DNA of 38,691 nucleotides from Patescibacteria group bacterium (lineage in GTDB: Bacteria > Patescibacteriota > Minisyncoccia > UBA6257 > 2-01-FULL-56-20): contig JAGWKM010000009.1 of the NCBI GenBank assembly GCA_028865305.1, forward strand, positions 1 to 38,691. The letters are read 5' to 3'. The notes under the pieces were generated by a model. The model was not told the DNA's origin, did not search any database, and saw nothing but the letters and a program-made list of their open reading frames with translations. Positions 8,547-16,297 of this stretch are shown piece after piece. Made by a program: the position numbers and the translations under genes. Position 1 is the first letter of the stretch, and each line of letters begins with the position of its first letter.

Positions 8547-11003
8547 ATGCGGCTTATCCATTTTATTCTTCTCGGTTCCATTCTTGCGCTTTTCTCGGCC
8601 GTTTTGGTCCCAAAAGCTCAAGCTGGAACGGAAATCAAACTGCCTTACGCGAAGGGCGAGCGATTTGTGGTTGCCGAGGGATATTTTTCCCCGCCGACGC
8701 ATGTCAAAAAAGACGATTATGCGATTGATTTTACCCAAAACGGTTGTAATGCTTATGGTAAGCCTGCGGTTGCGGCGCTCGCGGGGCGGGCATGGGTGGT
8801 GCAGGATTCCGGCTATAATGGCGGTTATGGAACGCAGCTTTTGGTTCTATCCGATGGCAATGTGGTCGGCCGCTACGCACACCTCATTCCGGGGAGTATT
8901 AAAGTGCAATCCGGTGATGCGGTTCGACGCGGCATGCCGCTTGGCGAAATTGGCAATACCGGTTTGGTCATGGGCGCAGCTTGCAGCAAACATCCTGGTA
9001 CCCATTTGCATTTTGCGTTTTACGATAAACAATCTGACGGGACTTTCATCGCGCATGACCCTGAACCAATTTCCGGTTATACGGATATAGCCGAAGGGGA
9101 TTGGTATCTTTCGGATAATGCCCCAGAGGAGGATTTGGCGGGTTCGGTTTTAGGCGTCTCGATCGGCAATGAAATGAATACGGCGGCCAGCGCGACTAAT
9201 ACCATTCAATCCTCTTCGGCGACCAGCAGTCCCGCGGCTGATGGCCTGCCGACCGTGGTAGTATTGCCGGCTGAGAATCTTGTTTCATCGGTTCCTGCCG
9301 GAACCGTTGGTGCTGGCGGCGTGAGTGCAGCGCCTCCGCCGCCAGCCCTGCAAGATACTCCCCAACGAGAAAATCAAAATCCGGATGAAGCAGTGGGGAA
9401 TACAACTTTAAGCGGCTGGTCGGATGATGCCTCTTCGAGTTCCGAAGAATTGATTGGTGTACCGACCAGTTCTGATCGGGACTTTGCGGAGCCACCGCTT
9501 TTGGCCTCTGCGACTTTCAATTCCAGTACGCTTGCAGTCGATCTGGATTGGCAATGGGCGGCTGGCATGGTCGATTCAGGAACGGTCCGATATGCGATTT
9601 TTAATGCGGCAATCAATACCTCTTCGCCGGTTGCGGCGACCTCCTCTTTATCGTTTGGGTATCCGGTTGCTCCATCTGATTTCGGCCAAAATCTTGTCTT
9701 TAGTATTCAGGCAGAGGACAGTTCCGGCAGTACTTTGGCGTTTGCTACGACTTCAATCCGGATTCCCGATTGGTTTACCATTATCCAACCCAATGACGAC
9801 ACCGGTTCCATGGGCAGTTGGTATGACGATAATTGGTATGATTTGGGCACGGGTTTTTATGGAACGATTCGATCACTGATTTTCAAAGGTGCGGTGAATA
9901 CGGATCGTTATCCGCAATTCGGAAATGATATTGCCATTGAAGAATTTTTGGATTCAGATTATTCCCGGATAAATCAAGTATTCGACCTTGGCAGTGCTCC
10001 GCTGACTGATGTGCCTGCCACGATTACGCTTCGTAATCTTAGTATTCCTCTTCAGCCGAATAAATACTATCGACTGGCTACCGTCGAACAACTTCAGAAT
10101 CACAGTGTTATCTTGGAGGGTACCGCGGCCACGGGGACTGCCATGTGGAACGAATTTGTCAATGGTACCGGCATTGTGCGGCACACATATTCGTTTTATC
10201 CCTATCTCGCGGCCGTCATGGTGCCGGAGTGGCCGCCGCTCACGCCTCCCAATCCACCCGCCAACATGTCATTTTCTTTCGACAAGTTCAACCTGAAGGT
10301 CGGGGTTTCCTGGCCGACTTCAACCGATCCGGATACGAATTGGGAATTATTGAATTACGAATTTAATTTAAGCACCTCGACCGCGCTTGACGACTCGCAG
10401 TGGGTATCGATGGATAGAAATTTATCGACGAGTACGCATGTGCAATGGGGAAATTCCTATTTATTTGGCGTCCGTGCCGTGGATGATTTCGGCCACACCT
10501 CGACACCGCTTCTTTCGGCTTGGAATTTTCCGTCGGATTTTACGTTTTACACGCTAGGAAACTGGTTGAGTTCGGCGAGTCAGGATTTTGTTCTGCAAAA
10601 GAGGGGATTATTGCATTCCATTCAGGTTTTTACCGGCGATTTCGGCTCAGGCAGCCGATATCCGGAGTATAATTGGTGTACTATGGATATTTATGACCTT
10701 GAAGCGACCTCTACCGATAATTTACCGTTGCACTTGGCTGCGAACGACGGTTTAAATCGCGCTTACGGTGGCTGCCTGGGCCAGCCGGTGACCTTCGTTT
10801 TTGATTCGGCAAATTTGGAATTGCAGCCGGGCCATCACTATCGCTGGGTTTTAAACGCAAATACCGGGAATCTGTCTACCCAGGCTTCGGTCCGATTTTA
10901 TGGAACGGCGATCGATACTGCGGGAGGCAGATTCAGCGATCCAGCGCTTGCGAATGCTGAATTCATTGTAAATGCTTCATCCGAAATTCTGTTTGCCAAT
11001 TGA
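8547..11003 (+). CDS. Secreted M23-family peptidase with long beta-rich C-terminus
   Basis: 818 residues. A signal peptide (1-26, ending AQA) leads to an M23/LytM-type domain at about 30-190 with candidate zinc ligands His52, Asp61 (DYAIDF) and the HLH motif (His153, His155), plus His112 in RYAHL. This family cleaves peptidoglycan cross-bridges. A Ser/Ala/Pro-rich linker (about 195-320) follows, then beta-rich modules: a sandwich-like domain (about 320-410), a jelly-roll-like repeat near 410-560, a fibronectin-III-like part (PPNPPANMSF onward, about 570-670) and a second jelly-roll-like copy (about 680-780). The first-ligand spacing differs from textbook HxGxD but matches the HxnYAIDF variant. 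No strong Shine-Dalgarno. Probable roles are wall remodelling or host-cell wall attack; which is unknown. Confidence 0.83.
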   Translation: MRLIHFILLGSILALFSAVLVPKAQAGTEIKLPYAKGERFVVAEGYFSPPTHVKKDDYAIDFTQNGCNAYGKPAVAALAGRAWVVQDSGYNGGYGTQLLVLSDGNVVGRYAHLIPGSIKVQSGDAVRRGMPLGEIGNTGLVMGAACSKHPGTHLHFAFYDKQSDGTFIAHDPEPISGYTDIAEGDWYLSDNAPEEDLAGSVLGVSIGNEMNTAASATNTIQSSSATSSPAADGLPTVVVLPAENLVSSVPAGTVGAGGVSAAPPPPALQDTPQRENQNPDEAVGNTTLSGWSDDASSSSEELIGVPTSSDRDFAEPPLLASATFNSSTLAVDLDWQWAAGMVDSGTVRYAIFNAAINTSSPVAATSSLSFGYPVAPSDFGQNLVFSIQAEDSSGSTLAFATTSIRIPDWFTIIQPNDDTGSMGSWYDDNWYDLGTGFYGTIRSLIFKGAVNTDRYPQFGNDIAIEEFLDSDYSRINQVFDLGSAPLTDVPATITLRNLSIPLQPNKYYRLATVEQLQNHSVILEGTAATGTAMWNEFVNGTGIVRHTYSFYPYLAAVMVPEWPPLTPPNPPANMSFSFDKFNLKVGVSWPTSTDPDTNWELLNYEFNLSTSTALDDSQWVSMDRNLSTSTHVQWGNSYLFGVRAVDDFGHTSTPLLSAWNFPSDFTFYTLGNWLSSASQDFVLQKRGLLHSIQVFTGDFGSGSRYPEYNWCTMDIYDLEATSTDNLPLHLAANDGLNRAYGGCLGQPVTFVFDSANLELQPGHHYRWVLNANTGNLSTQASVRFYGTAIDTAGGRFSDPALANAEFIVNASSEILFAN

Positions 11004-11028
11004 TGTTTTTTGGAAATCATGGTATAAT
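11000..11028 (+). promoter_or_regulatory. Promoter TTGATG-N17-TATAAT (CAP gene)
   Basis: -35 (11000-11005) overlaps the stop codon of the M23 gene; the perfect -10 (11023-11028) ends 7 nt before ATG 11036, predicting a leaderless mRNA. Confidence 0.65.
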
Positions 11029-11035
11029 TTAAACC

Positions 11036-12043
11036 ATGGAACGGTTGATGCGGAAACTTAAAAAATACCTTATTCCACATCCGGAAAACGACCATCGCCC
11101 TCATCTCTTGCGTCGGCATACGGTCTTTTTCGTTTGCGGGTTGATGGTTGTCGCGGAAATTATTTTTTTGGCGGGGCCGTCTTATCTGATTATCCGTTCA
11201 AAGCTATTCGGCGTCATTGTAGTGAATGCCCTTATTGACGAGACCAACGAAAATCGACTGGCAAGCAAATTGCCGCCTTTGCAGGTGAGTCCGCTTTTGC
11301 AGGCGGCGGCACAGGATAAGGCAAATGATATGGCAACGAAAGGATATTTCGCGCATACGAGTCCCCAGGGACTCACGCCTTGGTATTGGTTTGGCGTTGT
11401 CGGTTATAACTTCAGTTCGGCTGGCGAAAATCTCGCAGTTAATTTTTCGGACTCGCAGGATGTGACGAATGCCTGGATGAATTCGCCGGAACATCGTGCG
11501 AATATTTTAAACGGCGATTTCACGCAGATCGGCATGGCAACGGCGCAGGGGACCTATGATGGGCGGCCGGCGATATTTGTCGTTGAATTGTTCGGGGCGC
11601 CGGCGGGGCCGGCCATTATCAGCCATCAACCGCCGACAACCGGCAAATCTGCAGTGGTTATTGCTAAATCGAAAACAAAACCGGCAGCACCGATCCGATT
11701 GGCCGTTGCGACTTCGGGTGCATTGACTTCTACGCCGAGTTTTGTGGCTGTCAAAGGCGCAGAAACGCAGAACGCGGGAACTCCAGCGGGCAATAACCGG
11801 CAGTCGGCAGTGAGCAACCAAAATAATCCGGTGCAAAATGCGGTTGCGGCGCCTCATGCTATTGCAAACGATATTTATCTTTTCATAATCGGCCTTTTTG
11901 TAATTGCGCTTGTACTGAATATTTTCATCAAGATCCGCATCCAATATCCCGGGTTGATTATGGGCGGAGTAATCGTAGTGGCGCTTGCGGCGGTATTCAT
12001 AGTTTTGAATAACCAGGCCGTTTCTCATATTCTGGTATTGTAA
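11036..12043 (+). CDS. Membrane-anchored CAP/SCP-domain protein
   Basis: 335 residues. The N-terminal cytoplasmic part contains basic residues, followed by a membrane segment (about 29-52), a CAP (SCP/PR-1) domain at about 60-190 (LIDETNENR, GYFAHTSPQGLTPWYW, AGENLA, AWMNSPEHRANIL), a Pro/Ala/Ser linker and two C-terminal membrane segments (about 278-300 and 308-330). The CAP His and Glu residues are present (HTSP, GEN, EHR). CAP proteins act extracellularly; bacterial forms are often surface or secreted proteins of unsettled activity. ATG 11036 is favoured because a promoter predicts transcription starting there; ATG 11048 is an alternative. Confidence 0.88.
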   Translation: MERLMRKLKKYLIPHPENDHRPHLLRRHTVFFVCGLMVVAEIIFLAGPSYLIIRSKLFGVIVVNALIDETNENRLASKLPPLQVSPLLQAAAQDKANDMATKGYFAHTSPQGLTPWYWFGVVGYNFSSAGENLAVNFSDSQDVTNAWMNSPEHRANILNGDFTQIGMATAQGTYDGRPAIFVVELFGAPAGPAIISHQPPTTGKSAVVIAKSKTKPAAPIRLAVATSGALTSTPSFVAVKGAETQNAGTPAGNNRQSAVSNQNNPVQNAVAAPHAIANDIYLFIIGLFVIALVLNIFIKIRIQYPGLIMGGVIVVALAAVFIVLNNQAVSHILVL

Positions 12044-12100
12044 TGTACGGAAATCGAATATTGTGTTATTCTAAATTTGGATTCTTGCGAGGAGGCGGAG

Positions 12101-12265
12101 ATGTATCTGTCGTTTGTGTTTACGACCATAATAATTCTTATGGTTTGCCTCGGCGCTCGGATATTGAGGCCGGAAGAATTCCGTGATTTTTTCCGGCCAA
12201 TCCGGAAGATGGCGACGTGGATCGGCGGCCGGATAATGGTCGCCCGGAAAGCCCTGGGATGGTAA
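12101..12265 (+). CDS. Short single-pass membrane protein
   Basis: 54 residues, MYLSFVFTTIIILMVCLGAR followed by a basic amphipathic tail. A GGAGG ribosome site lies 5 nt before ATG 12101, and a terminator begins 5 nt after the stop. The topology (one helix, then a cationic tail) is small-protein-like. No family recognised; the ribosome site and the terminator are the main evidence. Confidence 0.6.
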   Translation: MYLSFVFTTIIILMVCLGARILRPEEFRDFFRPIRKMATWIGGRIMVARKALGW

Positions 12266-12269
12266 GCAT

Positions 12270-12297
12270 GAGGCGCGCATTGCGTCTCTTTTTTTTT
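12270..12297 (+). terminator. Rho-independent terminator
   Basis: A 7-bp stem with one G-T (12270-12276 with 12282-12288), 5-nt loop and a T9 tract. It separates the small membrane-protein gene from dnaG. Confidence 0.85.
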
Positions 12298-12314
12298 AGA
12301 ATTACCATAAACGC

Positions 12315-14051
12315 ATGGCTTCGGGATCGACGACGGAATTGATTAAATCCAAGCTCGACCTTGTCGAATTTTTGCGCGGCTATCTTACGCTTCAACCGGC
12401 AGGGCGGAACTTCAAGGCGCTTTGTCCGTTCCATAAGGAAAAGACGCCGTCTTTTATGGTTTCGCCCGATCGGCAGTCGTGGCATTGCTTCGGCTGCGGC
12501 ATCGGCGGCGACCTTTTTGCGTTCCTCATGCGTTACGAGAATATTGAATTCGGCGAAGCATTGCGGATGTTGGCGGAGAAGGCGGGAATTGAGCTCAAAC
12601 GGGAAAACCCGGCCGAGTATAAGTTCAGCGGTTTGCTTTACGATTTGAACGAGCAGGCGAAGAATTATTTCCGGCGGGCGTTTGCGGCGGCGCCGGTTGC
12701 CCAAGAATATCTTGCGAAGCGGGGATTGGAGCAAAAGACAATCGAGGAGTTCGAGCTTGGCTGGGCGCCGAATGAACCGGAAGGATTGTCGATGCATTTG
12801 TTGAACGCCGGCAGTTCGCCGCAGGACCTGATCCAAGCCGGGCTTTCGATCAAGACCGAGCGCGGTCTGATGCTGGATCGTTTCCGCGGGCGCATCATGT
12901 TTCCGATCCACAACCATCTTGGCAAGGTGGTCGGATTCACCGGGCGGATTTTGCCGCAACTCGATCGGGGCGATATGGGGAAATATGTGAACAGTCCCGA
13001 GACGCCGATTTTCCAAAAATCGAGGATTCTCTATGGATTTTGGAAAAGCAAGGATGCGATCCGCGAGGCGAAAACAGCGTTTTTGGTCGAGGGCCAGATG
13101 GATTATCTGATGGCGTGGCAGTCCGGCGTGAAATATGCCATTGCGAGTTCCGGGACGGCATTGACTGCAGACCATTTGCGCGCCGTGCGGCGGTTGGCGG
13201 AAAATCTTATCGTCAGTTTTGATAATGATACGGCTGGCTTGGATGCCGCCGAGCGCGCTATTGACTTGGCCGAGGCAAATGATTTCAGCGTGAAGGTGGC
13301 GACCTTCAAGGATTTCAAGGATGCCGCTGAGGCCGCAGAAGCCGATCCGGAAAATGTCCGCCGCGTGGTCGGGGGCGCCGTGCCCGCACCCGAATTTTAT
13401 TTTCGGAAGTATTTGTTGTTTGGGGACATGGGACAGGGGGCAGGGGACAGGGAAAGCGCGTTCGCCACGCGCGAAGGATTACGCAGTCTTCGCGCCGTTC
13501 TTTTGAAATTAAAAAATATCGCGAGCCCGGTCGAACGCGGCTATTGGCTGCGAGAATTATCAAAGCGCACCGGCGTCGCGGAGCGGACGTTGGAAGAAGA
13601 AGCGGAACGAGCGGGAGATTTGAGCACCCAAAAACCGGCAACCAGCAATCAGGAAAATCAGGTTTCCAAACGTATCGTCTCGCGCCACGAACTCATTTAT
13701 GAAGACCTGCTTACGGCTGCGGTCGCGAAAAATGATTTTCAAATATTGGATGGTTGCGCCGAGTTTTTAAATCCATCACAGAAGGAGATCTTCCGCATTT
13801 TGAAAAATGGCAAAAGGAAAAGCGAAGATCCGGCGCTTGATGAAATCTTGGGTATTGTTGTCTTGCGTGCGTCGAATGATTTAAGCGAATCAGAGATCAA
13901 ATCGCTCAAATCGGAGCTCGCGAAGGAATATTATAAGGAGCGTCGCAGGATTGTGACGCAGGCAATCAAGAATGCGGAGGCGAGGGGGAATGAGGAAGAA
14001 TTGAAATCGGCATTAGAAGAACTGAGAACATTGCCGGCTTCCGCCGAATAA
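12315..14051 (+). CDS. dnaG: DNA primase
   Basis: 578 residues. An N-terminal CHC2 zinc finger (Cys37, His40, Cys58, Cys61; CPFHKEKTPSF then WHCFGCGIGGD) precedes the catalytic core, with TOPRIM motifs VEGQMD (Glu259) and FDNDTAG (about 302-308) plus SSGTALT. The C-terminal helicase-binding part is present but divergent. DnaG makes RNA primers for replication. A TAGAAT -10-like box (12297-12302) ends 12 nt before the ATG, giving a very short leader and no Shine-Dalgarno. It lies just upstream of rpoD, the conserved dnaG-rpoD order, though a minus-strand small gene sits between them. Confidence 0.97.
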   Translation: MASGSTTELIKSKLDLVEFLRGYLTLQPAGRNFKALCPFHKEKTPSFMVSPDRQSWHCFGCGIGGDLFAFLMRYENIEFGEALRMLAEKAGIELKRENPAEYKFSGLLYDLNEQAKNYFRRAFAAAPVAQEYLAKRGLEQKTIEEFELGWAPNEPEGLSMHLLNAGSSPQDLIQAGLSIKTERGLMLDRFRGRIMFPIHNHLGKVVGFTGRILPQLDRGDMGKYVNSPETPIFQKSRILYGFWKSKDAIREAKTAFLVEGQMDYLMAWQSGVKYAIASSGTALTADHLRAVRRLAENLIVSFDNDTAGLDAAERAIDLAEANDFSVKVATFKDFKDAAEAAEADPENVRRVVGGAVPAPEFYFRKYLLFGDMGQGAGDRESAFATREGLRSLRAVLLKLKNIASPVERGYWLRELSKRTGVAERTLEEEAERAGDLSTQKPATSNQENQVSKRIVSRHELIYEDLLTAAVAKNDFQILDGCAEFLNPSQKEIFRILKNGKRKSEDPALDEILGIVVLRASNDLSESEIKSLKSELAKEYYKERRRIVTQAIKNAEARGNEEELKSALEELRTLPASAE

Positions 14052-14069
14052 AAAAGAGCCCGAGGGCTC
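14050..14069 (-). terminator. Terminator for minus-strand small gene
   Basis: On the minus strand GAGCC-4 nt loop-GGCTC (14069-14056) is followed by six T. It sits right after the dnaG stop and faces away from dnaG, so it serves the gene at 14075-14257. On the plus strand no T tract follows. Confidence 0.7.
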
Positions 14070-14074
14070 GAAGA

Positions 14075-14257
14075 TTAAAGAAGGTTGCAAAAAACTGAGA
14101 GCACCGCGGCCGTAAAGCCAACAACGATTAAACTCAGTGCAAGAAAACAGTCCGCGATTGGAATCGGCGTCTTGCTGTTGGATTGTCTGGAGACCTGCCT
14201 GTAGCCCAAAAAGAATATCAGGCAACCGATTGCGAAGCTGATTATTTGCCAAACCAC
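14075..14257 (-). CDS. Small two-helix membrane protein
   Basis: 60 residues from a GTG start: two hydrophobic segments (about 2-19 and 37-57) joined by a polar loop (RQVSRQSNSK). GAGG lies about 10 nt upstream; a TTTGCA-N17-TACAAT promoter-like pair (minus strand, 14307-14279) and a downstream terminator support expression. It is convergent with dnaG and divergent from rpoD. Family unknown. Confidence 0.55.
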   Translation of the reverse strand: MVWQIISFAIGCLIFFLGYRQVSRQSNSKTPIPIADCFLALSLIVVGFTAAVLSVFCNLL

Positions 14258-14290
14258 GAGAGGGCACCTCGGAGCAGGATTGTACGCTTC

Positions 14291-14319
14291 TTGTCAAAAT
14301 ATGCAAAATAAGCAATAAT
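14291..14319 (+). promoter_or_regulatory. rpoD promoter TTGTCA-N17-AATAAT
   Basis: -35 at 14291-14296 and -10 at 14314-14319; the ATG follows 8 nt after the -10, so the sigma-factor mRNA is probably leaderless. Confidence 0.6.
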
Positions 14320-14327
14320 TAACTTTT

Positions 14328-15512
14328 ATGCCACATAAAAAACACGGCAAAAAGGGTGCCAAGCAGCGCCTTCAAAAACGGAATAAGCCAAAAAACGCCA
14401 AGCAAAAACCGCTTTCGAAATTCGAGAAGGCGGTAAAAGCGCATGCGGCGGAGATCAACGAGCTCATTGAACGCGGCCGGCCGCGCGGTTTCGTGACGGA
14501 TAACGAGATCCTCTACTATTTTCCGAAGATCGAAGACAATGTTGAATTGCTCGATGAGATTTACGACCGGCTCGAAAAAGCGGGCATCAAAGTGATTGAA
14601 ACGAGCGCGCTCATCGATTTTTCAAAAGACAAAGATGAGGACAAGTTTGACGATACGCTGGAGTTCGAGGGCGATGTGCCGGATGCGGTGCAGATGTACC
14701 TGAAGGAGATCGGCAAGACGCCGCTTTTGAACAAAGACGAAGAGCGGGATCTTGCGAAGCGCGCGGAAAAAGGCGACGAAGAGGCCCGCCAGCGGTTGAT
14801 GAAGGCGAACCTGCGTTTGGTGGTTTCGATCGCGAAACGGTATGTGAATCGGACGCCGCATTTGAGCATTTTGGACCTGATCCAGGAGGGGAACATCGGC
14901 CTTTCGCGCGCGGTCGAAAAATTCGATTATCGCCGCGGTTTCAAATTCTCAACGTACGCAACCTGGTGGATCCGCCAGGCCATTACGCGCGCATTGGCTG
15001 ACCAGTCGCGCACGGTGCGCATTCCGGTGCACATGGTGGAGACGATTTCGAAATACACGCAAGTGCGGCGGCAGTTGATCCAGGAACTTGGCCGCGATCC
15101 GTTGGCGGAAGAAATTGCCGCCGAGATGGGGATCGACGTGGACAAAGTGCGCCATATCCAGAAAATTTCACAGGAAGTCCTTTCAATCGAGACGCCGATC
15201 GGCGACGAAGAGGATTCCACCCTTTCCGATTTCATTCAAGATGAAAAGAATCCGACGCCTGCGCAGCTTACCGCCCGTGCCATGCTCCGTGATCTGATCC
15301 GTGAGATTATGATCGACCTTTCGGAGCGCGAGCAGCAAATTTTGAAGATGCGATTCGGTTTGGAAGATGGCGTGAGTCACACACTGGAGGAAGTCGGCCG
15401 CGCGTTCGGCGTAACTCGCGAACGCATCCGCCAGATCGAATCCAAAGCTCTTGAAAAGATCCGTGAACATGGCAAGGCCGAGGCGTTGGAAGGATTCGAA
15501 AACCTCGTTTGA
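14328..15512 (+). CDS. rpoD: RNA polymerase primary sigma factor (sigma-70)
   Basis: 394 residues. A Lys-rich N-terminus and a region 1.1-like helix set (about 30-80) precede region 1.2 ([16 protein letters not shown]), region 2 ([37 protein letters not shown]), region 3 ([10 protein letters not shown]) and region 4 ([15 protein letters not shown] and the helix-turn-helix [21 protein letters not shown]). Region 2.3/2.4 residues for -10 melting are intact, which fits the many TATAAT-like boxes seen in the window. It lacks the long non-conserved insert of proteobacterial RpoD. Single vegetative sigma factor role is inferred from full region 1-4 content. Confidence 0.97.
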   Translation: MPHKKHGKKGAKQRLQKRNKPKNAKQKPLSKFEKAVKAHAAEINELIERGRPRGFVTDNEILYYFPKIEDNVELLDEIYDRLEKAGIKVIETSALIDFSKDKDEDKFDDTLEFEGDVPDAVQMYLKEIGKTPLLNKDEERDLAKRAEKGDEEARQRLMKANLRLVVSIAKRYVNRTPHLSILDLIQEGNIGLSRAVEKFDYRRGFKFSTYATWWIRQAITRALADQSRTVRIPVHMVETISKYTQVRRQLIQELGRDPLAEEIAAEMGIDVDKVRHIQKISQEVLSIETPIGDEEDSTLSDFIQDEKNPTPAQLTARAMLRDLIREIMIDLSEREQQILKMRFGLEDGVSHTLEEVGRAFGVTRERIRQIESKALEKIREHGKAEALEGFENLV

Positions 15513-15515
15513 TTT

Positions 15516-16181
15516 TTAATCTTTCAGAGGATTAGATTCGACGATCGTCGAATCTAATCCATTTTCTTCGTCCCGGAGGCTGCCGAGTTTTTTTATCGCA
15601 AAACATTCGACGCACTCCGCGATTTTCAGCTCGCGGAGATCGGCTATGAATCCATCGGGGATTTTCACGCGGCCTATCCAAAGACTTTTTTGTTTCATCG
15701 AAAACCCCATTTCATGCAATGCTTCGCGAAGCCATTGGCGTTTTGAACGTTCCCGTTCGGGGATATCGAATGAAACAGCTGTCATATGGCCGGATGGCTG
15801 TTTTCCGTAATCCGGGACGGGTAAAGCTTCGGATTGTCTTTTCAGCAGTATTTTCAATCGCCGTCTTCCCTTGGAAGTAATGAGGAACGACCTCTTTGAT
15901 TTAGCGGTTCGAGTTGTAATGAGCCCATCTTTCTTCAACCACTGGACCAGGTTTTTGCAGCGCGTACGGAAGCGCAATATTTCTTCCCCGTGCATAATCT
16001 TTTCTTCCAGCCAGCGCTCGTTCGCGATGTGGTGTTTTCGCGCTTGCGCAAGCATTTTCCCAAACGAATCCGGTGTGTAATTGCTCGTGAGCACTTCCAC
16101 TAATTCTCCCAAATTGCAGGCATGTTTGCTTAAAATCCGCAGGATCCTGATCGTCCATTTTCCCTTTGCAACTTTTTTCAT
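15516..16181 (-). CDS. PaaX-like protein: winged helix plus Cas2-like domain
   Basis: 221 residues. The N-terminal part (about 1-115) is basic and winged-helix-like (KKDGLITTRTAKSKRSFLIT, GRRRLKILL); the C-terminal part (about 130-205) has the ferredoxin-like pattern of the PaaX central/Cas2 fold (MTAVSFDIPERERSKRQWLREALHE is its start, then MKQKSLWIG and a closing strand ECVECFAI). PaaX proteins are repressors; Cas2 proteins are nuclease-fold CRISPR adaptation subunits, but no cas gene or array is present. A TATAGT box 6 nt upstream of ATG 16181 suggests a leaderless mRNA. The last codons read through the palindrome at 15529-15560 (…LDSTIVESNP…), and a second copy lies 41 bp upstream of the start. 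It separates rpoD from alaS. Operator binding or palindrome mobility are both possible. Confidence 0.72.
   Translation of the reverse strand: MKKVAKGKWTIRILRILSKHACNLGELVEVLTSNYTPDSFGKMLAQARKHHIANERWLEEKIMHGEEILRFRTRCKNLVQWLKKDGLITTRTAKSKRSFLITSKGRRRLKILLKRQSEALPVPDYGKQPSGHMTAVSFDIPERERSKRQWLREALHEMGFSMKQKSLWIGRVKIPDGFIADLRELKIAECVECFAIKKLGSLRDEENGLDSTIVESNPLKD
15529..15560. repeat. Perfect 32-bp palindrome, copy 1
   Basis: Half-site GGATTAGATTCGACGA followed by its exact reverse complement, with no spacer. It overlaps the 3' end of the PaaX/Cas2-like gene, 16 nt after the rpoD stop. It is followed on the plus strand by ATTTTC and might double as an rpoD terminator. Confidence 0.95.
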
Positions 16182-16222
16182 GTCCCCACTATAAACTCCA
16201 GATATTAAATTTTTATTAATTG

Positions 16223-16262
16223 ATTAGGATTAGATTCGACGATCGTCGAATCTAATCCTAAT
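16223..16262. repeat. Perfect 40-bp palindrome, copy 2 (contains the same 32-bp core)
   Basis: The 32-bp core (16227-16258) is identical to copy 1 and is extended by 4 bp on each side (ATTAGG at the left end, CCTAAT at the right). It lies upstream of the PaaX/Cas2-like start and directly abuts the alaS -35 box, so a protein bound here could control both divergent genes. Confidence 0.95.
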
Positions 16263-16291
16263 TTGAAAAGGAGAGCTGTGGGTGATAAAGT
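16263..16291 (+). promoter_or_regulatory. alaS promoter TTGAAA-N17-TAAAGT (extended -10)
   Basis: -35 at 16263-16268, TG-N-TAAAGT with -10 at 16286-16291, and ATG 6 nt later (leaderless). The -35 touches the palindrome. Confidence 0.6.
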
Positions 16292-16297
16292 GTACGC

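Noticed and set aside
12138-13175. 345-codon minus-strand frame over dnaG
   Set aside because: Antisense of the conserved primase; no motif, no ribosome site.
15516-16181. CRISPR-associated Cas2
   Set aside because: The fold resembles Cas2, but an N-terminal winged-helix half is present and there is no cas1, other cas gene or CRISPR array in the window; PaaX-like is a better description.
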